The notes beneath the pieces are model-generated. The model did not search any database. It saw nothing but the letters and a program-made list of their open reading frames with translations, and was not told the origin of the DNA. Position numbers and translations under genes: made by a program. A stretch of 64,000 nucleotides of DNA from NCBI GenBank assembly GCA_041748655.1, contig JBGTCV010000015.1:22722-86721 (forward strand). The letters run 5' to 3'. This DNA is from Leptofilum sp041748655. GTDB taxonomy: Bacteria > Chloroflexota > Anaerolineae > Promineifilales > Promineifilaceae. Below, piece after piece: positions 50,473 through 58,640 of this stretch (positions are counted from its first letter, which is position 1; every line of letters begins with the position of its first letter).

Positions 50473-50976
50473 TTACGATCTATTCGCCAGCCAATCCAGC
50501 AATATCTCGCGATGCTCTCTATGATGCTCCGCGGAGTTAATCAGACTGTCGGTTAACGAATAGCCTTCTATCCAGTCATACCGTTTCTTTTTGAGCAGCA
50601 TATCTTCGGGAATTGCTTCTCCCAGCGCTAAAAAACGAAGATACCCATAACGCCACACAGAATAAACGCTTGACCACGGCAGGTCACGATGCATCGCGTA
50701 AATCCAGGCGTTTGTCTCATCTACATTCGATTCTGTTACCAGGTCTAGCCTCTCCGGCCAGTTGGGCCGCACCGGTTCCTCACCATACTGGCCCGCCTCC
50801 AGGCGCATCATGGAGAGTTCCTGCCAGGCTTTCAGGTGGGCCATCACATCTTTTATCGACCAGCCACCATCAAGCTCCGTGGCCAGGATTTGTGATTCAT
50901 TCAGCCCAGACAGCAACTGTTCCCAGTGATCAAATTCCGTTCGTGCTCTCTCCAGAACCTGTTGTTTGTTAGCCAT
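50473..50976 (-). CDS. ClbS/DfsB family four-helix bundle protein, copy 2
   Basis: A 167-residue paralogue of the protein at 44893-45402: GGWSIKDVMAHLKAWQELSMMRL and HHREHREILLDWLANRS carry the His ligands. It lies upstream of the sulfotransferase-like gene, 16 bases apart. Confidence 0.88.
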   Translation of the reverse strand: MANKQQVLERARTEFDHWEQLLSGLNESQILATELDGGWSIKDVMAHLKAWQELSMMRLEAGQYGEEPVRPNWPERLDLVTESNVDETNAWIYAMHRDLPWSSVYSVWRYGYLRFLALGEAIPEDMLLKKKRYDWIEGYSLTDSLINSAEHHREHREILLDWLANRS

Positions 50977-51012
50977 AGTTACTTACTTCCCTGTTACACG
51001 ATAGGACATCAA

Positions 51013-51504
51013 TCAAAGATCGAGAGCCTGCAGACCGTTCATGCCGAGGATCAGCGAGACTTCGCCGCCATGATGCAGATCGTGTTCCAGCACGTGATAG
51101 ATTACCCAACTGCGCGATACCTCATACGTCTGACCATCCCATTCATCCGGGAAGGTCCTGGCGCAATCGGCAGGCGTCCAGCGCTGCAAGCGGGCTTCGA
51201 TGAAGGCCCGCGTCTCATCGAGGCCACGTACCAGTTCCACCGCGCTGCGTGCTGGTGATTCACGTTGGCCCCACAACATGTACTCGTTCATCACTTTGTC
51301 GTCATCCTGTAGAGTGCCGCTGAACCACCCTGCTCTGACAGAAATGATGTGCTGCACAATCTGCCCCACCGGCCACATACGCACAGCAGGTTGCAGCGTG
51401 AGTTGTTCATTCGTCAGCGGTGCGATGCAGTTGCGCAGCTTTTCATGATAGCCTTGCCAGTTCTCATAGATTACATCCAGAGTCGATTGGGCATCCTCTT
51501 GCAT
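51013..51504 (-). CDS. DinB family protein, copy 3
   Basis: A 163-residue DinB protein. The His-ligand blocks are VGQIVQHIISVRAGWFSG and YHVLEHDLHHGGEVSLILGMNG. The close similarity of that last block to copy 1 suggests a duplication. ATG 51504 is preceded by AAGGAGAAA; the longer frame is not supported. Confidence 0.88.
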   Translation of the reverse strand: MQEDAQSTLDVIYENWQGYHEKLRNCIAPLTNEQLTLQPAVRMWPVGQIVQHIISVRAGWFSGTLQDDDKVMNEYMLWGQRESPARSAVELVRGLDETRAFIEARLQRWTPADCARTFPDEWDGQTYEVSRSWVIYHVLEHDLHHGGEVSLILGMNGLQALDL

Positions 51505-51584
51505 CTGTTTCTCCTTGAGAATCAATATCCTCATTCCAACATCATATTAGGACATCTTTTTGCATTCTGTTCATTGACGCCTGG

Positions 51585-52061
51585 CTACTGTTTCAATACG
51601 CACAGAGCCTGACGAATTTCGCCGAGATGGTAGGCGGTGTGCACGATCATCGCAATGGCCCCGCCAATTTCGTGTTCGTTGCGCCATTCTGGCTGGTCGT
51701 GGATGAGCTGTTTGATGCGGTTGTAGCTTTCGCGCAGTTCGTTTTGGATTGTTTGCCATTGTGGTGGGGAAACGGCCGTTACCTCCCGCCAAATCTTATC
51801 CCAATCAACCTTCTCAAACTGCCCCGTTCGCACGCTTTTTTCCAGCACATCCAGGTAAAACGCCGTGTGCTTTACCTGGGCCGCCAGCGTGGCGCACTTG
51901 CCTCCCACCGGAATCGAAGCTTCTTCGGCGGAAATCGTGGCCAGCGTCTCATAGAATGAGGTGCCCTTGTCCAGATAGAAGCCTTGCACGTTGTCGAACG
52001 TCTCGTCCAACATTATGTACAGTGCTTTGGTAAAATGCTCACTACTGATTTGATTTGACAT
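51585..52061 (-). CDS. DinB family protein, copy 4
   Basis: A 158-residue DinB-superfamily member with KCATLAAQVKHTAFYLDVLEKSV and IGGAIAMIVHTAYHLGEIRQALCVLK. It differs from copies 1-3 and so is probably an independent acquisition. The substrate is unknown. Confidence 0.85.
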   Translation of the reverse strand: MSNQISSEHFTKALYIMLDETFDNVQGFYLDKGTSFYETLATISAEEASIPVGGKCATLAAQVKHTAFYLDVLEKSVRTGQFEKVDWDKIWREVTAVSPPQWQTIQNELRESYNRIKQLIHDQPEWRNEHEIGGAIAMIVHTAYHLGEIRQALCVLKQ

Positions 52062-52070
52062 AACAATTCC

Positions 52071-52484
52071 TTATTCGTGGTTGGTAAATTCGAACTGTTT
52101 ACGGCCGTACGCCGCCCAGGTTTGCACCAGTTGGGTAATCACAGCGGCGTGGGTATCGAGGAAACGGCCGTCACCTATCTTTAGCACAAAGCGCTTATCA
52201 GCTACCCATTCAATGAGACCGGATGTATCTTCAAACAAGCGGTGGCCCGTTTTAGTGTCCTTGCCTTTGGGGCCGGTATGAAAAATCAGGGAAACCAGCC
52301 CGTAATTGCGGAAGTTGAAGGTGATGATGTCATTGCCGTTCAAAGTGTAGCTGGGTGCATTCCACTTCACGCCTTCCACCAGGGCAGGCTCAGCCTGCAT
52401 GATAAGAGCGCGGACCTGGTTGATCAGGTCAACTTGTGGATGATCAAGCAAGGATAAAAATTGCTCTACCGTCTGAGCCTTCAT
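52071..52484 (-). CDS. DUF1801 family protein, copy 2
   Basis: A 137-residue protein with FLSLLDHPQVDLINQVRALIMQAEPALVEGVKWNAPSYTLNG and LVSLIFHTGPKGKD, a DUF1801 relative. It lies nine bases before the DinB copy 4 start, in the same direction. ATG 52484 is chosen, as the upstream ATG adds only four residues. Confidence 0.85.
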   Translation of the reverse strand: MKAQTVEQFLSLLDHPQVDLINQVRALIMQAEPALVEGVKWNAPSYTLNGNDIITFNFRNYGLVSLIFHTGPKGKDTKTGHRLFEDTSGLIEWVADKRFVLKIGDGRFLDTHAAVITQLVQTWAAYGRKQFEFTNHE

Positions 52485-52817
52485 TCCTGCCTCCAATTCG
52501 CAAGGTTTTGTAGTTTATTGTTTTGATTGCCCAGATGTTGTTGAGGAGGTGTGAAAAATCAGCGAGTTTTTTTTGGGCAAGGTGCCGAGTATTATAGAAC
52601 AAATTTTCTAATCTGTCCAGATTTGTTTTCAACCAAATACAGGTGGGAAAATGAAGTGGGAGACGGCCGTTTCCCCTCCTCACTTGCTGCTAAACGCAAT
52701 CATATTCCTGTACACCTTCACCGGCAAGATGATACATTTTGACTAGCGAACAGGCGTTCTGATACTTTATAGTGCCCTCTGCAACCATTTACTCAAATAA
52801 CAAGGAGAACAAAAATC
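52485..52817. other. Non-coding stretch between divergent genes
   Basis: I see no gene here. An ACGGCCGT octamer lies at about 52664. The stretch must hold the divergent promoters of the DUF1801 and VOC genes, but no convincing box pair is visible. Confidence 0.4.
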
Positions 52818-53216
52818 GTGCAAAAAATTACTACCTTTTTAATGTTCGAAGGGCGGGCTGAAGAAGCCATAAACTTTTACACATCTCTCTTCAACGACTC
52901 AACCATCACCAGCATCACCCGGTATGGACCCAACGAAATGGGCACTGAGGGGAGCGTGATGCATGCCACCTTCACGCTAAACGGGCAAACGTTTATGTGC
53001 ATTGACAGCTACGTGTCGCATCAATTCACCTTCACTCCGTCCATGTCGCTCTACGTTACTTGTGAGACAGAAGCGGAAATTGATACGCTTTTTGCCAGGC
53101 TGTCTGAAGGCGGTGAACTGCTCATGCCTCTCGATGCCTATCCCTTCAGCAAAAAGTTTGGTTGGACGGCCGATAAATTTGGCGTGTCCTGGCAGTTGAC
53201 CCTGATCAAGGAGTGA
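52818..53216 (+). CDS. VOC family protein, PhnB-like
   Basis: A 132-residue protein of the 3-demethylubiquinone methyltransferase/PhnB-like VOC group. QKITTFLMFEGRAEEAINFYTSLF and the terminal KKFGWTADKFGVSWQL are characteristic. The start is GTG 52818 after AAGGAGAAC. A small AraC-type gene follows closely in the same direction, and the three plus-strand genes from here to 54066 look like an operon. Confidence 0.9.
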   Translation: MQKITTFLMFEGRAEEAINFYTSLFNDSTITSITRYGPNEMGTEGSVMHATFTLNGQTFMCIDSYVSHQFTFTPSMSLYVTCETEAEIDTLFARLSEGGELLMPLDAYPFSKKFGWTADKFGVSWQLTLIKE

Positions 53217-53253
53217 AGCCTTGCCTGGAAGCCAAGAGCCATTCTGCTATACT

Positions 53254-53670
53254 ATGCGCACTATGGCCGTAAAAACTCGATCCCGGCAGCAGAATTACGA
53301 TCTCATTAAAGAAGTGCAGCGATACATCCGCCAGCACCTCGATGAACCGATCAATCGCGAGACATTGGCTGCGGTGGCCGATTTTTCGGTGCCGCACCTT
53401 CATCGCCTCTTCAGCGACTGTGTGGGCGAGAGTATGGGCAGCTATGTGCGCCGCCTGCGGTTGGAGCGAGCTGGCCGCAAGCTGCGCATGGGCGCAATTA
53501 ACATCACCGAGGTGGCCCTGGCCGCCGGATATGAAAGCCATGCCGCTTTTGGCAAAGCATTTAAGCAGCAGTTTGGCCTTTGCCCCAGTGCGTTCCGTGC
53601 CTTGAACTGCCAGGCGGCTACCCGGCTTCTTCTACGCTCTCAAGCAAAAAATAAGTCGGCCAAGGAGTAA
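53254..53670 (+). CDS. AraC-type regulator, DNA-binding domain only
   Basis: About 138 residues with the AraC helix-turn-helix pair (INRETLAAVADFSVPHLHRLFSDCVGESMGSYVRRLRLE, then INITEVALAAGYESHAAFGKAFKQQFGLCPSAFR). There is no sensor domain, so it may respond by level rather than ligand, or rely on a partner. ATG 53254 or 53263 can serve as start. It sits between two VOC genes. Confidence 0.88.
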   Translation: MRTMAVKTRSRQQNYDLIKEVQRYIRQHLDEPINRETLAAVADFSVPHLHRLFSDCVGESMGSYVRRLRLERAGRKLRMGAINITEVALAAGYESHAAFGKAFKQQFGLCPSAFRALNCQAATRLLLRSQAKNKSAKE

Positions 53671-53676
53671 ACCCCA

Positions 53677-54066
53677 ATGAGAATTGAATTGACCAGCATA
53701 TTTGTTGATGACCAGGAAAAGGCGCTGCAGTTTTATACGGCCGTTCTCGGCTTCATCAAAAAGCAGGACATCCCGGTAGGGGAGGCTCGCTGGCTAACCG
53801 TTGTGTCACCCGAAGCACCAGGCGGCCCGCAGCTCGTGCTGGAACCGAATGGCAACCCGGCGGCGCTAGCCTACCAACAAGCCCTCTTTGAGCAGGGCAT
53901 TCCGCTGACCGCCTTTGGCGTAGACAACATTTACGACGAATACGAGCGCCTGAAAAGCCTGGGCGTACTGTTTAGCACAGACCCTACCGATGTGGGCGAA
54001 GTGATCGTGGCCGTCTTTGAAGACACCTGCGGCAACCTCATCCAGATTTACCAGACCACCGCCTGA
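53677..54066 (+). CDS. VOC family protein
   Basis: A 129-residue protein with LTSIFVDDQEKALQFYTAVLGF, GGPQLVLEPNG and VAVFEDTCGNLIQIYQ, the two halves of a VOC fold with its C-terminal ligand region. It begins six bases after the AraC stop, so it is likely co-transcribed. Confidence 0.9.
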   Translation: MRIELTSIFVDDQEKALQFYTAVLGFIKKQDIPVGEARWLTVVSPEAPGGPQLVLEPNGNPAALAYQQALFEQGIPLTAFGVDNIYDEYERLKSLGVLFSTDPTDVGEVIVAVFEDTCGNLIQIYQTTA

Positions 54067-54076
54067 AAAGCATCAG

Positions 54077-54175
54077 AAACTGGTCCGCAGATTTCGCAGA
54101 TTAGCACAGATTAACCACAAAAAATCGGCGAAAACTTGTACTGAGCGAAGTCGAAGTATCTGCGTTAATCTGTGG
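54077..54175. repeat. AACTGGTCCGCAGATT repeat with TTGTACTGAGCGAAGTCG insert
   Basis: AACTGGTCCGCAGATTTCGCAGATTA is mirrored by ATCTGCGTTAATCTGTGG, as in the element at 9100-9178. In its centre is TTGTACTGAGCGAAGTCGAAGT, a second kind of dispersed palindromic repeat. The two appear nested. Confidence 0.55.
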
Positions 54176-54202
54176 CTGAATTCTTATTGTCCTTCTTGCA
54201 TT

Positions 54203-54922
54203 TCAGCCTTGTGCTTCAGCAAACGACCAGCCTTTTTCGGCCAGCGCTTCGCGCAGCAGCCGCACCGCTTTCGGCCCCATGCCGTGCAGCGCCAAAAGTT
54301 CCTGTTCGCTGACGCGGGTTAGCTGCTCCAGGCGGTTGTAGCCCGCGTGCTCCAGGGCTCGTAGGGCCGGTTTGCCAATCTCAGGGAAGTCGCTTTCGGC
54401 CGTTTCCGGTTCATCGCTGGCCACCAAAAGCGCCACTTCGGTAGTCCACTGGTTGGGGTCCGGCTGTTCGTCGGGATTGGTGAGAAAGGATTCAAAACGG
54501 CCGTTCCACACCACGGTTCTATTGGCCTGATCCTGGCTCCAACGGATCCCTTGCTCGCTGCCCCACTGATCAAGTGCAGCATACGTCTCATCCAACCGGT
54601 CGGGATGGCCATGGTGAATGACAGTGGCGTAGGTACCGCTGGGCATGGTGCCGGCCTGGACACGGCGGTCTCCCCGATGCATGCGTTCCAGCGGTAAACC
54701 CACTTCCAGATGAAACCGCTGGTCCTCATCGCCAAGTATCCAGTAGCGGAAAAAAGGTGCGCCAGCCGGGGCAATCTTCTTTTTTTCCAGCCAGGCAAAC
54801 AGTTCGCTTACCAGCGCGTTGGCCTTGCTCCACTCTTTTAATGTTACCTGGGCACGGATGGAGACGTACGGCCGTTCCTCACGCTTCTCCAATTTAGGTT
54901 CGTCTCCCTTATTTTTTACCAC
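54203..54922 (-). CDS. GyrI-like effector-binding domain fused to helix-hairpin-helix domain
   Basis: A 239-residue protein. Residues about 15-165 are a GyrI/AraC-effector-type small-molecule-binding barrel (RPYVSIRAQVTLKEWSKAN, FHLEVGLPL, TMPSGTYATVIHHGHPDRLDETYAAL). Residues about 180-235 resemble the RNA polymerase alpha C-terminal helix-hairpin-helix (DFPEIGKPALRALEHAGYNRLEQLTRVSEQELLALHGMGPKAVRLL). The fusion could couple ligand binding to nucleic-acid or polymerase contact. The start is GTG 54922. Confidence 0.8.
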   Translation of the reverse strand: MVKNKGDEPKLEKREERPYVSIRAQVTLKEWSKANALVSELFAWLEKKKIAPAGAPFFRYWILGDEDQRFHLEVGLPLERMHRGDRRVQAGTMPSGTYATVIHHGHPDRLDETYAALDQWGSEQGIRWSQDQANRTVVWNGRFESFLTNPDEQPDPNQWTTEVALLVASDEPETAESDFPEIGKPALRALEHAGYNRLEQLTRVSEQELLALHGMGPKAVRLLREALAEKGWSFAEAQG

Positions 54923-54934
54923 AGCACACCTTCT

Positions 54935-55327
54935 TCATTCACTGATCTCTTCAATGACAGACAAGATATTGCCAGCCGGATCTTTGAACCAGGCAATGGG
55001 CGGCCCATAGTTAGCATCTCGCGGCGGGCGCATGATCCCTTTGGTGTCTTGCGGAGTACCTTCATACAGCTCAAACTGCACGCCCCGATTCATCAGCGCA
55101 TCGACCGCTTCATCTATGTTCTCCACCACAAAGTTTAAAATCGTAAACGCAGCCGGTTGATGATCGTCTTTTGGATAGGTAAATACCGTGCCACCATCCG
55201 GCAAATACAGTCTCAACCCGACGCCTTCATCTTTTACTTTCAATTTCAGAACATCTACGTAGAAGGCTTTGGTCCTGGCCAGATCATTCACCGAAAAGCC
55301 GCTAAATGCCTTTTTTGCTTTAAACAT
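54935..55327 (-). CDS. VOC family protein
   Basis: A 130-residue protein with KKAFSGFSVNDLARTKAFYVDVLKLKV and NYGPPIAWFKDPAGNILSVIE. It lies directly upstream of the GyrI-like gene, 12 bases apart, suggesting an operon. The substrate is unknown. Confidence 0.9.
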   Translation of the reverse strand: MFKAKKAFSGFSVNDLARTKAFYVDVLKLKVKDEGVGLRLYLPDGGTVFTYPKDDHQPAAFTILNFVVENIDEAVDALMNRGVQFELYEGTPQDTKGIMRPPRDANYGPPIAWFKDPAGNILSVIEEISE

Positions 55328-55358
55328 GGCTAAACAAACTCCTTTCTGCTTACAGTTT

Positions 55359-55760
55359 TTAACGCCACAGGCCTAGAATCAAGGCCATGACCAACAGCTT
55401 CACCAACCAGTCACCAATGTGGGTAACGGCCGTTTTCCAGGGCACGTTCTCCCACAAAACAGAGCCCAACAAGATCATGGTCGGGAAGCCAAGCCATACC
55501 CAGGCGCCAAGCTGCACGGCATCCAGCCAACTGCTCACGTCCAACAGGACAATAAAGCGGGCCAAAACAAAAGCCACAATGAGGCTGCGGCCAAACTCAG
55601 CCAGCATTTTCCAGGGGGGCATGTTCATCTCGCTTGTGGCGTCTGGGCTTGTGCTGCCGGGCTGAGCCGGTGCCAGGCTAAAAAAGACATACCAGACTGA
55701 ACTCACGATAAAAGCCGCTACTGCTGCGGTGATCACTGCTAAATAGTTTATGTCAAGCAT
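55359..55760 (-). CDS. DUF1761 membrane protein
   Basis: A 133-residue integral membrane protein with four hydrophobic segments, beginning INYLAVITAAVAAFIVSSVWYVFFS and containing VWLGFPTMILLGSVLWEN, which match DUF1761. The function is unknown. The start codon lies within the truncated RibD-C gene by eight bases, so it may be translated by coupling. Confidence 0.85.
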   Translation of the reverse strand: MLDINYLAVITAAVAAFIVSSVWYVFFSLAPAQPGSTSPDATSEMNMPPWKMLAEFGRSLIVAFVLARFIVLLDVSSWLDAVQLGAWVWLGFPTMILLGSVLWENVPWKTAVTHIGDWLVKLLVMALILGLWR

Positions 55761-56076
55761 AATTTTCTCCTCGCACCAGGCGGGTATTGCCCTGCACTTC
55801 GTCCAGGGTGCTGGAAAAGACAACCTTGGGCGTGTTTTGCCAGATTTTGGCAAATTCCAGTTCAAACGCCGGGAGAGACGGGTCTTGATCGGCCGTTTCC
55901 CAGTAACGCAGCACTTCATACATGCCACGGCCGTAACAGTACAGGCCCATTTCTTGCTGCTGGTTGTTGATAAACGTATGAAGCTCTTCATCAACCAGGA
56001 CCCAATCAAGATCACCATTGGGCCGGGCCACAAAACCATCCAGTGAAACCATGGATGAATAGATGAGTTTTCTCAT
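55753..56076 (-). pseudogene. Truncated dihydrofolate reductase family (RibD-C-like) gene, copy 3
   Basis: Only 107 residues remain of a fold that normally has 180-200. IYSSMVSLDGFVARPNGDLDW, YCYGRGMYEVLRYW and KVVFSSTLDEVQGNTRLVRG are intact. The frame then stops just where the C-terminal NADPH-binding GGAGLA-type region should begin. The break coincides with the start of the DUF1761 gene, suggesting a deletion that joined the two. It is probably non-functional. Confidence 0.75.
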
Positions 56077-56077
56077 T

Positions 56078-56497
56078 TTAATTTACCTCCAATTGCGGAT
56101 TCCAGACAATCTCCCATAAATGACCGTCAGGGTCTTGGAAATAGCCGGCGTAGCCACCCCAAAACGTCTCTTGCGCGGGCTTGACAATACGAGCACCGGC
56201 CTTTTGGGCTTGCGCCATCACGGTGTCAACCTCTTCTTGGGAAGTGACGTTGTGTCCAAGGGTGAACTCGGTCGCGCTGGGCGGCCCCAGAGGCATACCC
56301 GTGTCGTGGGCAATAGATGTTCGGGGCCAGACTGCCAGTCTTACCCCTGCTTGCAGATCAAAAAAGGCGACGGCGCCATGCTCGAACTCTGCGCCAATGA
56401 TCCCTTGCGTCGGTATGCCAAGCCCATCACGATAAAATGCCACCGATTTTCCCAAATTGTCTACACCTATGGTGATAACTGTAATTCGTGGTTTCAT
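56078..56497 (-). CDS. VOC family protein
   Basis: A 139-residue protein with ITVITIGVDNLGKSVAFYRDGLGIPTQG and WGGYAGYFQDPDGHLWEIVWNP, a glyoxalase-type fold. ATG 56497 follows AAAGGAAAA. It abuts the truncated RibD-C gene. Confidence 0.92.
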   Translation of the reverse strand: MKPRITVITIGVDNLGKSVAFYRDGLGIPTQGIIGAEFEHGAVAFFDLQAGVRLAVWPRTSIAHDTGMPLGPPSATEFTLGHNVTSQEEVDTVMAQAQKAGARIVKPAQETFWGGYAGYFQDPDGHLWEIVWNPQLEVN

Positions 56498-56551
56498 AGT
56501 TACTTTTCCTTTGGATAAGGACATGCTGACATCATAAAATACTTTTCCCAC

Positions 56552-57139
56552 TCAACGGCGGACGCGGTAACGGATGTGGGTGGCCTCCGGCGTGTCGATT
56601 ACCCGGACGATCTCCAACTCAATGCGCGACGGCAATACCTCGAACAGCCGACGGCCGTTACCAAACAATACCGGGATCTGGTGGATCTGCAACTCATCCA
56701 GCACCCCGGCTTCGAGCGCCCGTTGCGCCGTGTACGCGCCGTGCACCAGCACGTTGCCGTCCCCGGCGGCGGCCTTTGCCTGGGCCATCGCGCTCTCGAT
56801 CCCATCGTTCACGTACGTCACCAGGGGATATTTCGCGGCGGAGGGGCCAGGCGGCCGGTGACTGGGCACGAAAATCGGGACGCCGTGATGATTTCCGCCC
56901 CAGTGATCGACCTGCTCCACAGTGCGCCGGCCGGCAAGCACTGCGCCCGTCGCATTGGCTTCGTCCATGAAGTGCGCCCCCCAGCCGGTCCCCTTTGTGT
57001 TGGGGGGTGGTGCTTCGAACCCGTACCACTCGTGCAGCCGCATGAAGCCGTCGCCGCCGGGATTGTCCGGTTCGTCGTTCGGACCCGCGATGTAGCCGTC
57101 CAGTGACATTGACATGTAAAGCACTGATACAGATTTCAT
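56552..57139 (-). CDS. Dihydrofolate reductase family (RibD-C-like) protein, copy 4
   Basis: A 195-residue protein with YMSMSLDGYIAGPNDEPDNPGGDG, AVLAGRRTVEQVDHWGG and VLVHGAYTAQRALEAGVLDELQIHQIPVLFGNGRRLF. ATG 57139 has AAGGAGAAC upstream. It is the first of four intact RibD-C genes in the right-hand 7.5 kb, and it lies where the ACGGCCGT octamer becomes rare. Confidence 0.92.
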   Translation of the reverse strand: MKSVSVLYMSMSLDGYIAGPNDEPDNPGGDGFMRLHEWYGFEAPPPNTKGTGWGAHFMDEANATGAVLAGRRTVEQVDHWGGNHHGVPIFVPSHRPPGPSAAKYPLVTYVNDGIESAMAQAKAAAGDGNVLVHGAYTAQRALEAGVLDELQIHQIPVLFGNGRRLFEVLPSRIELEIVRVIDTPEATHIRYRVRR

Positions 57140-57233
57140 TTTGTTCTCCTTTTGGTTATTTCTCATACGTTCTATACAAAAAGATCAATCTTTCGTAGCG
57201 TGCATTGCCGGCTCACCGGTACTCCACTGGCAA

Positions 57234-57851
57234 TTATTTGACCACGCGGAATCCAAGGTGGGTTACACCGGGTGCCCGGACCATTCGGATGCTTTCCAGT
57301 TCAAGCGGCTCGATATTCAGATGATCGAACAACCGAACACCCTTTCCGAGCAGGAGGGGTGCGACATCAACGTGGATTTCGTCCATTAGGCCCGCGTTGA
57401 GACATTGCTGTAGGATACTGGCGGTACATATGACGACATCCTTATCCCCTGCAGCTTGCCTGGCCTGACGGATGGCACTTTCAACCCCATCGGTAACAAA
57501 GGTGAACGGCGATCCTTCATAGACCCATTCCTGCGGGACAGTGTGGGTTACAATAAAACAAGGCGACCCCGGAGGGTGGCCACCCCAGGCCCTGGCGATG
57601 TCAAATGTTCGCCGCCCCCACACCCCCGCCCCGTATGTTTCGAATGATGCGTTGAGGATTTCAGCACTCTGCGCTGAAACCTTAAGTAGCATCTGCCCAT
57701 CCGAAATCGGAATTTCGGTGTCGCCACTGAAGTACCAATTGAAGAGCGCATCACCGCCATCCCCCAAACCGTTCTCAGGGCCATCGTTCGGCCCGGCGAC
57801 AAAACCATCCAGCGACATTGTCATATTAAAAACAACTTTTCCCACGGTCAT
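57234..57851 (-). CDS. Dihydrofolate reductase family (RibD-C-like) protein, copy 5
   Basis: A 205-residue relative of copy 4: FNMTMSLDGFVAGPNDGPENGLGDGG, GAGVWGRRTFDIARAWGGHPP and VVICTASILQQCLNAGLMDEIHVDVAPLLLGKGVRLF. The domain order and motif spacing are the same, so copies 4, 5 and 6 probably arose from a common ancestor. The substrate is unknown. Confidence 0.92.
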   Translation of the reverse strand: MTVGKVVFNMTMSLDGFVAGPNDGPENGLGDGGDALFNWYFSGDTEIPISDGQMLLKVSAQSAEILNASFETYGAGVWGRRTFDIARAWGGHPPGSPCFIVTHTVPQEWVYEGSPFTFVTDGVESAIRQARQAAGDKDVVICTASILQQCLNAGLMDEIHVDVAPLLLGKGVRLFDHLNIEPLELESIRMVRAPGVTHLGFRVVK

Positions 57852-57885
57852 TCTCCTTTTTTAATTTCGGTTTTGAGAAAATCAA

Positions 57886-58533
57886 TTAACGCTTTGTGAG
57901 AACACAGTGCATCGCTCCGGCAGTGGCCATGTGCTCGGTGCAGTGGTAGCCCAGTGCGAGCATATCGATATTGGCGAAAAGGTGTTCGCCGGAACCGAGG
58001 AGAATCGGGCTGATCGCAATGTGCAATTCGTCGATGAGTCCGGCCTGGAGATACTGGCGGATTATGGCCACACCGCCGCCAAGCCGAATATCCTGCCCGT
58101 TGGCCGCCTGGCGGGCGCGCTCTAGCGCCGCGTGAATGCCATCGGTGACGAAGTGGAAGGTGGTGCCACCGTCCATAGGAATTGACTCCCGGGGGTGATT
58201 GGTTAGCACGAAAACCGGCGTATGATAAGGTGGCGTATCACCCCACCAGCCCTTCCAACCGTCATCCTGCCAGGGGCCTCGTTGGATCGGGCCAAACATG
58301 TTGCGCCCCATAATCCAGGCGCCGATGTTGTCGAAGCCACGAGCCGTAAACTCGTCATCCACGCCTGTGGTACCGCCTTCGTTGCCATACGTCTCTCGAA
58401 ACGTTCGGGTGGCAACCATCCAATCGTGGAGGGATTCGCCGCCGACGCCAAGCGGGTTCTCCAGACTCTGGTTTGGTCCGGCGCCATAGCCATCAATGGA
58501 TATTGAGAAATTGTTCACACGAAGCTTAGACAT
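57886..58533 (-). CDS. Dihydrofolate reductase family (RibD-C-like) protein, copy 6
   Basis: A 215-residue protein with FSISIDGYGAGPNQSLENPLGVGGESLHDW, GAWIMGRNMFGPIQRGPW and IRLGGGVAIIRQYLQAGLIDELHIAISPILLGSGEHLF. It is 34 bases upstream of copy 5 on the same strand and probably co-transcribed with it. Confidence 0.92.
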   Translation of the reverse strand: MSKLRVNNFSISIDGYGAGPNQSLENPLGVGGESLHDWMVATRTFRETYGNEGGTTGVDDEFTARGFDNIGAWIMGRNMFGPIQRGPWQDDGWKGWWGDTPPYHTPVFVLTNHPRESIPMDGGTTFHFVTDGIHAALERARQAANGQDIRLGGGVAIIRQYLQAGLIDELHIAISPILLGSGEHLFANIDMLALGYHCTEHMATAGAMHCVLTKR

Positions 58534-58640
58534 AGATTTACTGCTTTAGTTCCGTTAGTAATTTCATCTGGAGATTAGAGATTTCAGGCAGAATCTCCAA
58601 TCTCTTCAAAAGTGCGGCCAGGCTCTTTGAACCATTGCAT

